A stretch of 64,000 nucleotides of DNA from Erythrocercus mccallii (Eukaryota > Chordata > Aves > Passeriformes > Dicruridae), in assembly GCA_013397435.1 (NCBI GenBank), contig VZRG01000879.1, forward strand, positions 124,001 to 188,000, in the 5' to 3' direction. Of the stretch, positions 50,947 through 62,742 are shown in pieces. Each line of letters begins with the position of its first letter. Position 1 is the first letter of the stretch. The notes beneath the pieces were generated by a model. That model saw nothing but the letters and a program-made list of their open reading frames with translations, was not told the origin of the DNA and did no database searches. Made by a program: the position numbers and the translations under genes.

Positions 50947-51002
50947 TTTTTTTTTTTTTTTAATATGCTTCCCCAACCCCTCCCACCCCTCCCTTTTTCT
51001 TC
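50947..51002. repeat. Poly-T and polypyrimidine tract
   Basis: A run of 15 T followed by aatatgc and then about 35 bases of almost pure C/T (ttccccaacccctcccaccc, then ctccctttttcttc). Such tracts can form triplex or serve as polypyrimidine-binding sites in RNA. The cag (near 51003) that follows could be read as a 3' splice site, but no open exon follows it. Confidence 0.8.
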
Positions 51003-51953
51003 AGACTTCAAAGGCAATCAGCTGAGAGCTTCTTAGGAATGTTAGAACTGTTCAGAGTAAACATGGGTTGGTGGAAATTTTTCTTCCAAAGTGTCTGAAG
51101 TTTGTACACAATTTTTCTTGAGACTGTTATAAACAAAACATAACCTCAGTGGGGTCAAGGCTGAGGGATGCGCGTAGTGAAGGGTGGAAATCCAGCAAGT
51201 GAAAGTAGTGTTCTGCAGAGGCATTTAATTTAGACACAAGTGGGGTTTCTTTCTTGATGCCTTAATAAAAAACAGTTCAATGTATGTTATTTCTAATAAA
51301 ATTCTTCCAAAAATTGAAACTGAACAAATGGACTGAAATGTGAACTAATGCTTGGCCACTCCTCCTCAAACTTCTAGCTTGTGCTAGCTGTGTACCTGCT
51401 GGCATACCTGCCTTGTCAATTTGCTTTCAATCTTAATCTGTGTCTATCAAAGAGTGAGATCAAAATTTTGCTTTTTGTGTCTAGCGCCTACCAACTGGTC
51501 CTTTACCAGCTGATCCAAAACCTATTGGCAGTAGAGGGGCCTTGGATCAGGGACTTGATACGACACAAAAAAAAAAATATCACCAAGTTTGGAGGATACA
51601 GCAGGTGGACGTAGGAATTGGACGTAGTTTAACACTGTTTTGCCTGTTATGGGTGGGAATTTGTTGCTGATTTTGATGAAAGCCGATGTGTGGCATTGCT
51701 GGGAACGTTTGGAAATCCTCTCCACAGTAGGATTTATGGACATGATCGGGTCCCAGACAGCCTTGTGCATAACTGCCTCTTCACATCACAAAAGTGTAAC
51801 TGAACTGTAAATGGTTTTCACACCAATTATTTCCCTCTTGTTTTTGAATGGAACCGGGAGGGGGGTTGTTTATCCCATTTCCCTGGTGCAGCTGAAACCC
51901 AGAGCAGCAAGCTTGTGCTGAAGCTGTTGTTTCCTCTGCATATTTCCCATAAG

Positions 51954-52056
51954 GAGGCTAAGGAGTGTGAGATTTGTGATTCAGTGTGTGGCTTTGTCAC
52001 ATGCCTACCCAGGCTGAAGATGATAGAAATCTTGGTGCTATCTCACTTCAGGTTGG
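51954..52056 (+). other. Candidate internal exon, unknown product
   Basis: A pyrimidine-rich 3' splice signal (gttgtttcctctgcatatttcccataag) precedes 51954 and a strong 5' splice site (TTGG|GTAAGT) follows 52056. One frame is open over the 103 bases (phase 0 in, phase 1 out) and belongs to a 102-codon frame. Its translation has four Cys in a CxxC(x3)C(x5)C arrangement near the start, which need not mean a zinc site. No family is recognised, and chance is a strong alternative. Confidence 0.12.
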
Positions 52057-53600
52057 GTAAGTATATTTTGTTTGTTGCTTTTGTGGGATTTTCTTTTAAA
52101 TTAGGCTTCTTAAATGAAGAGCAGCAATATTTAAGCTTCTGTGTAAATAAGCAGAGAACCCTGGCTTCATCTTGTCTAATCTGTTTAACCTTCATCAACC
52201 CAAATATTTACTCTAGGCATTGAATATCCAGGCAGTGTAATTCTGATGCTAAAATTCATGCCCTGAGAATGCTGTAGATTGACTAATCCTGCAGAATTCC
52301 CCAAATCCCTGTCTGTATAAATAAACTTCCTATATGAAGGATTATAACTAAATGCCATGAATTCAGATCAGCAAAGCAGAAGTACAGCAGTTGGCCCATT
52401 TCTTCTGCTGCTTACTTATGTATTTTTATAAGGTTATTCATCTTAGTCTAAATAGATGTGTAAAGAAAACTGCAAATACTGAAGCACGATGCTGTCATAT
52501 ACTGCATGAAGAAAGTTTAACCCTCTGCCTTTTATCAGTTTTCAAACCACCTTCAGCTTCATTTATACCCAGACTGCTGAAATTATTATTCCTTTTGGGT
52601 ATGGCATTTCTGGTGAATCTGTGGGTTTTTTTGGTCTTTGACCTCTTCCTACAATTATGCAATGTGAAGAGTTCATTGAACAGTATCAGAGATACAAAAT
52701 TTGTAGCTCAGTTGTTGAAGGTGTCCCCACCCACAGGCACATTCCCTCAGCTGCAGAGCAGAGCCTACAGCATCTGGATTTATCAGCATTAAAGCTGACA
52801 TCCCAAGACTGGTGTGCAGTGTCCACTGCAGGCAATACTTACAAAACCCCTGTGTAAACCTGTTGGTATAGGCATGGCGCAAGCAACCTTCTGAGCAGCT
52901 AGGCTTCTGTCCTGTTACTGTATTAATTATCTATCTTTGTGAGATTAAAGTTCAGACTTATTTGGGATCCTTATTTTGGAGAAGTTCTGTTAATATCCCA
53001 TCGTGTTGCCCTGTCTGTTACTGGACATTGTTCCAGAGATATGAAGGCAATAAACACCCAGGGGACAGGAGTTAATTTGGCTATTTTAAATGGAATAACT
53101 AAAAATAATGAGATCAAGTTACAGGAGTATAAGCAAAACTGTTTATGGGGGACTTCACAACAGCATTGGTCATTAGGTTCATGAGAGGTTAATGAGTACT
53201 GAGAATTTTGAGAGTAGACTTGCAAAAATTAAATAACAGGAGAACCAGCAGGATGGAATCGTTCCCTATTGTCAGGGAAAGGTCTCGAGCAATTTTGTTC
53301 TGTTTTTTGCTTACAAGATTCTGTGTAAAAGTTCGATACTAGAAGGAAAAAATTGTTTTGCTGCTGAAATATCAGAGACATGTCTAGCCTGGAATATGTG
53401 CTGTTCATGGCCACTGGGTCCTAACAGATAATTCTCTTTGCTGGAAAAGGACTAGTAGGGAAAGAATTGCACCTCACTTTACTTGCCAACAGGCTCCATA
53501 GGGAAATTCCTTCTCAGTCTCATGCTGGGTTAGTGGGAATTTAACAGTGTATCTGGGTAAGAATCACTGCAGTTAGGCTGCTAATCTCATTTCTGTCTTC

Positions 53601-53617
53601 AGATAAGATTGTTATCA
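53601..53617. promoter_or_regulatory. Inverted GATA pair
   Basis: agataagattgttatca contains GATAA and TTATC as exact inverted arms separated by five bases. The flanks (ctgctaatctcatttctgtc before, gagtaattgtctg after) are free of repeats. Paired GATA sites of this form are bound by GATA factors with two zinc fingers; occupancy here is unknown. Confidence 0.35.
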
Positions 53618-54251
53618 GAGTAATTGTCTGTTTGCTCCCCCTTCTGAATCTAATCAGAGTGGATTGTGCCTGTACCTCCTGGGGCAGAGGAACTTGGATG
53701 TTGATTGCCCTCAAAAGAAAGAGAAGATCCTCAGTGTATATTTAATGTAAACTTCAGTTTTGTTAGATGTTCACAGGAAAATCATCTGGAAATAACTTGC
53801 TCAGACGTGTCTTGGGCTTTTCATAGCAATATATTTGTTCTCGTTTAAAGTCTAAGTTTAGTCAGGCAAGTGCATGTAGTGCATGCTGTGGTGAATTTTT
53901 TTCGAAAGATAATGCTGTGCACCAGCAAAACTGGTATTTTCTCAAACCCTGGGACAGAGCAAGTTCATGTTTGCAGAGAATGCATAGTCTCAGGTGCTCC
54001 AGCCAGCAAATAAATCTGAACACTTAGTGCTTTTGCCTTATTTCAAAGCAAATTGCAGAAGTGGGTGGATATTGCTAGTGGGTATAAAGGCAACTCAAAG
54101 ATATTAACTTTTCATACATCCTTCAAGCTGGGACTAGAACTTGTCTCTTGATGTGCTTACCTGAGGAAATGTGCTGTTTGGTCTCTTTGTAGAAGTGAGC
54201 AAACCATAGGTAATGCAGCTCTCCAGTGAGATACAGAATTGGTATGTGCTG

Positions 54252-54385
54252 CCCATGTTATATGGGTGAGAAAACTGAGACAGATGCACCATGGGCTGCT
54301 ATGGGAGTTGCCAAAGCAGGGTGGTGTAGATAAGGTCTGTGCCAGAGCCAGCATTGCTAGTGAGAGCTCCTGATTTCTGGTCTGG
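54252..54385 (-). repeat. MIR-like ancient SINE remnant
   Basis: Read on the + strand this follows the reverse complement of MIR: ttatatgggtgagaaaactgag matches TTTTACAGATGAGGAAACTGAG, gttgccaaagcagg matches the CTTGCCCAAGGTC region, and gtctgtgccagagccagcatt with tgctagtgagagctcctg matches the TAGTAAGTGGCAGAGCCGGGATT part. The 136-codon minus-strand frame at 54157-54567 covers this repeat, which argues against it being a gene. Confidence 0.65.
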
Positions 54386-57300
54386 ATTAGCATCTCCCAG
54401 CTCCAATCACCAGCACTGTATGAAAAGCAAAACGTGGTCCTGCCCTTAGTGGTGTTGCTGCTGTAGAGATGTTGTCTGCCTTGATCAGACCTGTATCCCT
54501 GGATAGTCTGAGGAATCTCTAGGCTTTCCAGAGTGATACCTAAAGTAAGCTCAAAGGCCAAGGGCATAAAACTGAAGAGAGTGCTCAGAGCTGCCGAACT
54601 TTCGGGGCTTGTGTGTGAGAACCGCTGAGACTGTCTGATTGAATCAGGCTTAAAGCATGTTGAATGAAGCAGCTTACTTCAGGCACAGGCAAATGTCATC
54701 TTGGGGACCTTGAATTTGGTACAGCCACAGCTGCTTCTAGCCTAATGTGTGCTTGGTGTGCTTAGGGTGGATATTCTCTAAAAGTTTTATTGCATATTTT
54801 GCTGTTTCCTGCTCCATTAGACTTCAAATCACTAACTGTTCTGGTAATTTCATGGCTACAGTGTCCCTTTTAGCAGAAACCGTAACCACTTTCCTTTTGC
54901 TGGATGACTTAACTGATGTTGCTCTCCTATTTACAAAGAGAGAAACAGACTTGCAGAAAGAGAAGAAGAAAATCAGAAAGAGATGGAAAAGCTGTTTTTG
55001 CCTTTGCCTATATTGCACTGAAGAGATGCCAGAGACAATGTTCAGAAAAGTGCTTGTGAACTGGAAGTAGTACAATGACATCAGGACCACCAGTAAATAG
55101 AGCCTTAGACATGTAGGATGGTGATGCCATCCTACTGCCTCCAGAACTCGAGTTTGCATCTCCACACAAAGCTTCAATATCACCTTTTTTGGACCTAGTT
55201 ATGGTGTGTTTGATTAGGTCCTGCTGCACATGCCACAGATATCGGTGTCCAGCAGTAGTGCTTGTGGTTTTGAAGGCCTCTTTGTATGGTTTGTGGCCTC
55301 ATGCTAAGGAATTTTTTTAACCCCTTTTCCATGATATGTGTTGCTTCTTATGGTTGTTTTTTTTTGTTGTTGTTATGTTTTGTTTTTTTCACTTGAAGCA
55401 TGTTTTGGCACCCCTTGGTCTTTTAATGGGCTCTCTTGTTATCAGACACCGCAGCTCTACATACATTAACTGTGTTTTTTTATCTGGATTTCTTTGCAAA
55501 CCATTCATATTCCAGAATCTTGTCTGCAGCTGTTCTTTTTCTGTAATGATCCTGAGGAGAGTGTTGTAATTTACTCAGCTACTTCTGCTGGCACAGTTCT
55601 CCGGAGCCATCCCTGATTGGATGCATCTCTCCCCATGTTGCAGTGTGGAGGGTGAAGTTGCACATTAAGGAACTGTTGGCTGATTTATGAAAAGCACGCT
55701 TTTGGAGGCTGGGAGCAGATTTCCCTGGAGAGGCTGGTGAGCTGTAGTCCCTGCCTGCTCCCTTTCTCCAGTGTTAGCCCTGTGCAGTGCTCACAGCACA
55801 GGACACCCTGTGTCTGCTCCCTCCCCTCCCGCAGCTCATGGCTTCATCTGCCCTGTTTGATGCTACCCTCCCATCTGGCACCCACGGTTCTGCTTATTCA
55901 GTCCATAGTAATGATTTTTTTTTAAGCCATAGTGCTAAATATCTGTCTATAGCCCCTTCATGCTGGGCCTTGGACTGACCCACTAGTTTTCAGAGTGGTG
56001 AGTCACAGTTACTCTCTAGCAAAATTACAAGACTGGTCTTTGAATCCTTTAAGGTACCTGTCCCTGTCTAATCTGGGCATTCTCTGGTGAGTGGGGTCTA
56101 CCTTGAAAATTTATAGAAGTACTTCCTGAATACAAACACTAGCAAAATAAGTGTAGTATGAACCTACCTTAAGTTACTACTATTGCTTCTGTCAGCTACC
56201 ACAAAAAGCTTTTCTAGACTTCATTAACAAGTGAACACAAGAGATGTCACTGAGCTGTCAGGCCCAGACTGTCAGCCTGGTCTTGCCATGTTCAGGAGTA
56301 CATGATGTGACCGAGGAGTTCCTCTATCAGAGTTGATCTGAGGACAAATCTCTCCCTTGACGCCTCCATCTGCTATGCTGCCTTTCAGTAGCAGTTGGAG
56401 ATGTTGAGATAGTTGAGAATTCACCATAAACTAGTTGTACTTAGCTATAAGAATAGCCATGCATAGTGTGAATAGGAGTAACAAGCCTTGCTAAGCAATA
56501 GTTTTAAGAGAGATTACATAGATTTATTGTTTAGGCCAACAAAAACATCCATGTGGGAAGCATAGTATCAATGAGCAGAAAATAAAAGACTAAGAAGAAA
56601 TATCTTACTTGTAATCTCTTAGATATGTTACAAGGAGATTTATCTCATTTTTTATAGGTCTTCAATTATCTCTGATAACAATCTTTATTTGGTTGTATTA
56701 ATCCTCAGAGGATCTGTGCAAACTATGGACAGACTTTACATACATGCCCACCATTTCAGTTAAGATGGCTCCAGCTTGGAACTTGGTGGAAGAACTGCAG
56801 CTGATTTCAATGAGAGCTGCAGAAGGCATTAGCCTGCTTTTGAAGGATAACTTCAGCAGGAATTATTTTGTATAGATGGGCACTTGAGTCCTAGAGGACA
56901 CTTCTACCACAGAAATTGCCTTTCCCCCTTAAAGTATAAAGGTCAGGAGAGAGGAAATAAGTTTTCAGCTAATTACAGGGAGGCATCAACAGCGCATGGG
57001 AAAACCCACCGAACAGAAAATGGTCCAGGTGATCTGGAGAGTCAGTATTCCTTTGAAGTGAAGCCAAATGTAAACTATCTGGTTACAATGTGTCATGGTC
57101 TCTCCAGGGCAGAGTTTCTAGCCTTGCTTCCTATTACGCACCTCATGTGAATATTTAAGGCTGGCTTGTGCCTTTAGGTGTTTCTCAAATGACAGAGCTA
57201 AAGAACCCTCCTTTCTTCTGTTGAATACTAGAAAGGGCCCCAGTTTATCTTGTTTTTCCAGATTTATTTCTCTTCCATCGTTTGCAGTGATTTAGTTAGC

Positions 57301-60300
57301 AGGTCTGTTAGTAGTATCACACCAGCAGTGAGTCACAGCACTGGCAATATTTGAAGCCCCATAGTTCACAGTTTGTCTGTAGTGAATGTTCTGTCCACTT
57401 GAGCTCTGCTCCAAGAGAATTATGGCAGCAAAAAGTCTAGATGGAGGCCCATCTTCCTACCTGTATCCTTTTGCAGGTGGGATCATGATTGCTGCCTTTA
57501 TAATTAGTATTGAGGTCTCCACAGGTTAAGCAACATGTCTCCAAATTTCAAGTGAAGCTCTGGCTTCCTGGAGACAGGAGTGCCAGTGAAATGTGGCTGT
57601 GGGTCCCAAAAGCATTCAGCTTTGCCTTGGACACTACTTCTAGGAGAATTCTTCAGAAGTAGGGAGCAAGAGAGAAGACTGATGCTCTGCCAGGCTTCTG
57701 AATTAGAAATGCTGGGCTAGAAGTTCCTCAAGAAACTTTCAGTAAGGACCCTGATTCCTCCAGTAATTTTTGTGCTCTGTCTTCAGCTCTTGCTGCCTTT
57801 GAGACTTGTACCTGGACAAAGACTTTGGTCATCCCATTCAATAATAAAAATTGGCAGTTGGGTTCCTGATGGTTTTTTACTTCATATTTGCTGATGTTTC
57901 CCATTACCAACAGCAGTAAAGTGCCATGGGGTAAAAACCAGCACTAATTTGGGAGTTAGACTGCCTGTGTAATAAGCTTCTCTGTTACTCTTTGGCAGGA
58001 GCAACAGCTAATATAAATTTATTGCTGTCACTTCTGCATGGGCCTTGTACCAGCATCAAAGTTAATCCCTCAAAATTATGTTCCATTATAAATCTCTCTC
58101 CACAGATGAAGTGGGTGCAATTAGGCAGAGAGGTCCAGAACCATTATCAAAGATAAAAGCTCTGAAGGACAAAAACAGTCTGCCTGTGCATCACAAAATG
58201 AGGTAACACTTTGCCAGTGACCTCCAGAAAACAGAAGCTCCTTGGCCAGTGTTCTTGGGGCATGTTTGGCAGCAAAAATATGTTCAGAGTTGACCAGAAC
58301 TGAGTTCCACCTTTTTGTAAGTACAAGGCATAGGATCTTAAAAGGAATTTGAAGCAATTTCTTTTCTTTCAATAACACACAGAACGTTTAATGTTGTTAT
58401 TCCTGCCTGAGCCCTGGGAATTCAGAGAAGATCATCAAGACCTCAGTAATAGGCTGAAAAAATCCCCAGCATATTAAATTAAAGGTTATTCTTTTGATGT
58501 TTGGGTTGATTTTGAGGCTTGTTTTTTATCAGGTTACTCTTGGGTAACTCTCTGTATACAGAACAACTTCCCTGCTTTCATGAATGTCAAAGACTCTCAA
58601 GGTTTAAATGTACTGTGCAGTCAAATCACTTTAATTTTTTAAGTTTCATGTTATTCTTTTTGGTTAAAATTTGGGAAAATGAAAATATCCTTTTACTGTA
58701 AACATTCTGACTACTCTGGGCAGGCCTGTACAATGATGAACTTCTTACACCTAATTTCGAAACCTGGCTTAAAATTTGTGTCTGCTGGAAGTTTCTTTCT
58801 TTCCCCTTTTCATAAGAAGATGATAAGTGCCTTAGTTCCTGGGGGTGAGGTTTTTTTTTCTTTTTTTTTTCGGTTTGTTTTGTTTTGGTTTGTTTGGGGG
58901 GGGGGTTGTTTGTTTATCTCTTGGAATTTTTTTGTTAATTTGTTTGGGGTTTTTTTGTGTTGTTTGTGCTTTTTTGTTTGGTTTTTATTTCTTTTTGTTT
59001 GGGTTATTTTTATTTTGTTTGTTTTGTTTTGTTTTCCCTTCTGGAATAATCCTTAAATATATTAAGATGTGTTTCTATTCCTAGGGAACACAAGCTCTCT
59101 TAGCTCCTGACTGTTTTCTTTGGAGTGCTGAGCAAATGCTATCAAGTTTACATTGAGAATGGCACTGGCTATGCAGAGAAGTGAGAAGTTTGTTCCAATG
59201 TATAGTAGAGAGAGTGCCCTATTAAAAGCACCATGTGTGTGGCTACGTGTACTGAGTATTATCTACCCTTTTCTAAGCGTAAAGCTTTAGAGATGTTGCA
59301 AAACTACTATAAAGTTATTCAACTTAACTTTACTCAGACTTTTAAAATCAAAGATGATGGTAATATTTTGCTTTACTTTCTGTTCACTGCAAACATTCTG
59401 AAAGGTTTTACTTTGAGCAATATTTAGTATTTCAGTTTGAATTTGATAGAATTCATTTCAGAAAATCTGCAAAAATGTCTATTGACATGGCAGTCAAACA
59501 TGAGTTACAATGCCAAGACAAGGATGAGGTAGGCATGAGAAGCTGCATCCAGTTTTTGTCATAAAAGCTCAACACAGTAATCTGGTTTGCCAGAGAAAGC
59601 CCCTTTATTTTGTTTATATCTAGCCTGTTGAGCAAAGGTGGGAAATAAATTTATAAATGAGAGTGGCTTGCACATGAAGTACTTACTATTCTGCACATCA
59701 GTTATCCATCATCTTGTTAAATTCAAGTGTACTAAAGGTCTGCTTGGCGTGCTCTTGGCTCTGTTCTATCCTCTTCCATGGCAAGAGGATATGTGTGTCC
59801 TCTAACTTACATAACCTTTAGTGGGTTCAAGTCTCGTTCAGGCTGCTCTGTTCCCTGAACTGGGCAAGCAATCATTACTGATCCTTCTTGAGAATCTGGT
59901 GGCTGCTCACTCCAGAGAAGCCTCCTTGACTCTTCTTGCTGTGTTTTGTCAAGTACCAGGGGGAGCTTGTAGCATGTGATTACAGCCTGTATGTGTTCTC
60001 CACTTTTCCTAAGCTTTTTCTCAAAGTGTTTTCTCTAAGCATGCTAAAATGTCTAAGGAAAGGGTCAAAGTTCTTCATATATTAGAGTAAAATTGGGTTG
60101 AAGTTCTTTTTCTATTAGAGTAAAACAGGGCTGAGGTCACCACCCAATTCTTACTGTTGTCAATTATGACTTACTGCATCTTTTGTCAGCTACATGTGAG
60201 AAAAGTGTAGGGAAACTAACAGAGGTTTTTGTAGTTGATAGAATCTCCAACTGTGGCACTGAACCACGGAGTAAAAAGCCGACTAACAATGCACTGACGT

Positions 60301-61479
60301 CAGGCTGCCTTGATGTGACTGAGAGAGTTTTTGTCTGCGAAGACAAATACTGGAATAAATCACTAACTGGGTTTTAACAACTGTGGTGGTTTTGGCCTGG
60401 TTTCTGAACTTGGAGATAGACAAAGAATTGCAACACAGCATCTCATTTTCAAGCTGTTTTGACCAACCAGCAGCAGGGTCCTATATGTGCTGGAGTCTAC
60501 CAAGACACAAATCTTGACACAGTCCAAAACAATTAATTACAGTTGATAGCTGATGCTGGAATATGGGCCGCGTCAATCACAGGAATGGTTTTCTCCTACT
60601 GCTGTACCAGAACAACTCCAGGCTGCTATTTGGGATGGCAGAGGGAGTTCAGCTGCCTTCCACAGCAGACAGCTTGACTGGTGAATAGCTTTCGTACACA
60701 GAATCCATCGTCTCTCATGAGGGATGTGACTGTGAAGTAGCTGACTTCTGAAAACAAGCTTTCTGCAGATACTTTTTTCCACCCAGCAACAAAGGTCTTG
60801 TTTGGGAATGCTTTTTGGCTGCAGTCTTTGTGACCCCCCTGGGAAATGCACTGTGCATTTGACTTGCACTCACCAAAGGAAAAAGTGAAAGTAACACAGC
60901 TGTAGTGATTTACTACGAAGTTTCGAGGCTAATTGCCTCATATGTTTAATTAATAACTGACACATTCTGTCCCTCAAAGAGCTTGGAGAACTTCCATCTG
61001 GACCCCTAGTGATTACAGCCTGGAAGCCATCCCTGTAATTAAGGAGCAGGCTATAGGAGGCCTGTTCCCATTATGGGCAATTATTGTGCTTGCTACTTTT
61101 CCCCTCCTTTCTTACAAAAGGACTGAGAAATAGGGCTCAAAGACTAATCTGACATAAAACCCTGACTAAAGAGGTGCTTTGTGCTACCCCATGGTAGAAT
61201 GATGGGTTATATTTTGGTGCCAGCACTCTTTTTTCTTCAACAGGCTGTCAAGGGACAGGTTCTCCGAAGAGCAAAATGTGTCTTACACCAAACTGAAGGA
61301 CTTCATGGTCAATATTAACTGCCAATGCAAGAAGAGGATTTTTGCAAAGAACCAGGCAACTGAGTATTTCTACTGTTACATCTCTATCTCTCCCTCCCAA
61401 CTTTAGACTTCCACTAGGTTTGACAGCTGCTCATCTGCAAAGACTCTGGCTAGCTCAGGAGCCTCTGAGTAGAGGATGC
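54386..61479. other. Noncoding single-copy DNA, no gene recognised
   Basis: AT-leaning DNA. It includes the T/G-rich tract at 58841-59042 and a T-rich patch near 55353-55390. A weak MIR-like piece may lie at 57940-58015 (gagttagactgcctgtgtaa then a ttctctgttactc word). The 60-codon minus frame at 57728-57910 has a protein-like composition but no splice or homology support. Confidence 0.6.
58841..59042. repeat. T/G-rich low-complexity tract with a G10 run
   Basis: About 200 bases consist almost only of T and G on the plus strand, built from GTTT, GGTTT and TTTTG words, and include ten consecutive G near 58896-58905. The aromatic/Cys-rich frames across it (Phe, Gly, Leu, Cys) come from the composition and are not genes. 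Such tracts expand by slippage and are prone to assembly error. Confidence 0.88.
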
Positions 61480-61740
61480 TGTGTCTTTAAGCCTTCCATA
61501 CAGTGCTGAAATGTTATGACAGAGCATCTCACAGGGGGATGCGGTTTCCATGGCAACCCCACACTGTAAGATAAGCAAACTGGATTATTTTTTTTCCTGA
61601 GAGGTTCAAGAGCAAGGAAGGAATGAGGCGATCTGTCAGCAGGCAAGACTTGAAAAGAAGAAACCATGTCCATTAATCCTGTAGCCCTGGCCGCTTTGTG
61701 TTTTAATTAGAGAATATTATTATGGCAGAAAGCATGGGCA
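61480..61740. promoter_or_regulatory. Candidate conserved element containing an RFX X-box
   Basis: The core is GTTTCCATGGCAAC at 61544-61557, an almost perfect inverted repeat matching the X-box bound by RFX factors (GTNRCC N0-3 RGYAAC). A GATA motif (agataag) follows at about 61569-61575, and homeodomain words (gtttaatt-type: gttttaattaga near 61700) close the block. The rest of the sequence is of mixed composition without repeats. RFX sites often mark ciliary or neural enhancers and promoters, but no transcript start is evident here. Confidence 0.4.
61544..61557. promoter_or_regulatory. RFX X-box motif
   Basis: GTTTCCATGGCAAC has two half-sites, GTTTCC and GGCAAC, around a central AT. Twelve of fourteen positions obey the inverted repeat. 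It is one of the most information-rich transcription-factor motifs in the window. RFX family members (RFX1-RFX4 in particular) bind such full palindromes. Confidence 0.6.
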
Positions 61741-61809
61741 CCTCACCCTGTTATGGGGTTTTGGGGACTTTTTTTGTTTGTTTCTCTTTTTATATCTCCA
61801 ATTAATAAA

Positions 61810-61848
61810 GGGGGGAGGGGAGGAGGTGACTGGGGGGAAGGAGGAGGA
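61810..61848 (+). other. G-rich, quadruplex-prone purine tract
   Basis: G runs of 6, 4 and 6, with gg doublets between and after them, form an almost pure purine tract on the plus strand. Splitting a six-G run supplies four G tracts for a quadruplex. On the minus strand it is a polypyrimidine tract followed downstream by more T/A-rich sequence. Confidence 0.5.
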
Positions 61849-62219
61849 AAGAAGCTTTACTAAGGGATAAAATGAAGGTCTGAAATAAAGAGCCTTAGGA
61901 TCCCTTTTCCAGAGCTTGTATCCCAAGCCGGATATAGGAGGTAGTGGGAATGAATCTGCCATTTTCAAATTGAGAGTGCATCCTAAATTCATTTTTTTTC
62001 TGTCTTGCTTGCATTTAGCAAAAATGGAAGTCCCCCATACCCTTGCATCCTGCATATGTAACCATGTGAGTGTGGAGTAAAGCAGGGGAGTTGCGACTTC
62101 TTGTCCTCCATAGTCTGCCCAGAAGCATTATACATCAGCCTTTATTACAGAGGTGTGCTGCCTTCCCCTGCCTTGGTTTTAGAGTAGTCTATAACTTTGG
62201 GATCACTAGTTACTCTTAC

Positions 62220-62278
62220 CTGAGAAATCCCCACTTCTCGAATGTTGCCACTTGTGAGAATGCAGGACACTGTGGATG
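62220..62278 (-). other. Candidate 59-base exon, minus strand
   Basis: On the minus strand a very good 3' splice site (tgctcctctttgtccttac followed by atctcttag) precedes 62278 and a near-perfect 5' splice site (CTCAG|GTAAGA) follows 62220. All three frames are open. The frame that joins the candidate exon at 62743-62800 (phase 1) reads 19 full codons and ends in phase 0, starting STVSCILTSGN after a shared Ala codon. No protein family is recognised. Splice-site strength is the main evidence. Confidence 0.2.
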
Positions 62279-62742
62279 CTAAGAGATGTAAGGACAAAGA
62301 GGAGCAATGCTTCAGACCATCGTGAGAAGGCAAGCTCCCACACGAGCTGCAACAGCATCTTAGTAATCAGATAATATCTTGGTAGCAGCTAGTGCACCAG
62401 CTGGGTAGGAAACTGTGCTGGTCTTGTACATGTGCTGTGCGTAGGAGTTTATTATGGAAAATATTTTGACAACCTTTATTATTTTCAAACACTTGTATGT
62501 GTCACTAGAAAATTAAAGTAAATGTTAACCCAACAGCAGTTTTGTGTGCATAGTTTCCATGTCCATCCTTTATGGAGTACTCTCTGCTCCTTTGCAGGGA
62601 ATTAAAGCCCACTATAAATCTTCATGTGGAATGAAAACAAAGTTATTCTAATCCTTTGAGAAGGCAATATACCAAAGGGATTAATTTCTACTTTTCTATA
62701 AGCAGCAGTATCCCCGTCTGTTTTTCAGGGGCTGGTGCTTAC

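Larger units (their letters stand above)
50201..54251. other. Noncoding single-copy DNA, no gene recognised
   Basis: AT-leaning DNA after the candidate enhancer. It contains a short CpG-richer patch near 50450-50535, the hairpin at 50679-50700, the polypyrimidine tract at 50947-51002, the candidate exon at 51954-52056 and the inverted GATA pair at 53601-53617. Frames of up to 133 codons (52391-52792, plus) have no domain. Confidence 0.6.

Noticed and set aside
54157..54567. 136-codon minus-strand frame ending at a CAG|GTAAGC donor
   Set aside because: Much of it overlaps the MIR-like remnant, so the frame is repeat-derived; the donor is good but no partner exon is visible.
57728..57910. 60-codon minus-strand frame with protein-like composition
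   Set aside because: No splice context, family match or upstream gene structure to support it.
58679..59084. Phe/Leu/Cys-rich frames that look like membrane segments
   Set aside because: They are produced by the T/G-rich low-complexity tract at 58841-59042.
59820..59845. gggttcaagtctc, similar to a tRNA B-box
   Set aside because: No A-box at the right distance upstream and no acceptor-stem pairing.
60380..60500. gtggtggttttggcctgg, which recalls the start of some avian LTRs
   Set aside because: The following sequence does not continue as an LTR; no TATA box, polyadenylation signal or target-site duplication was seen.
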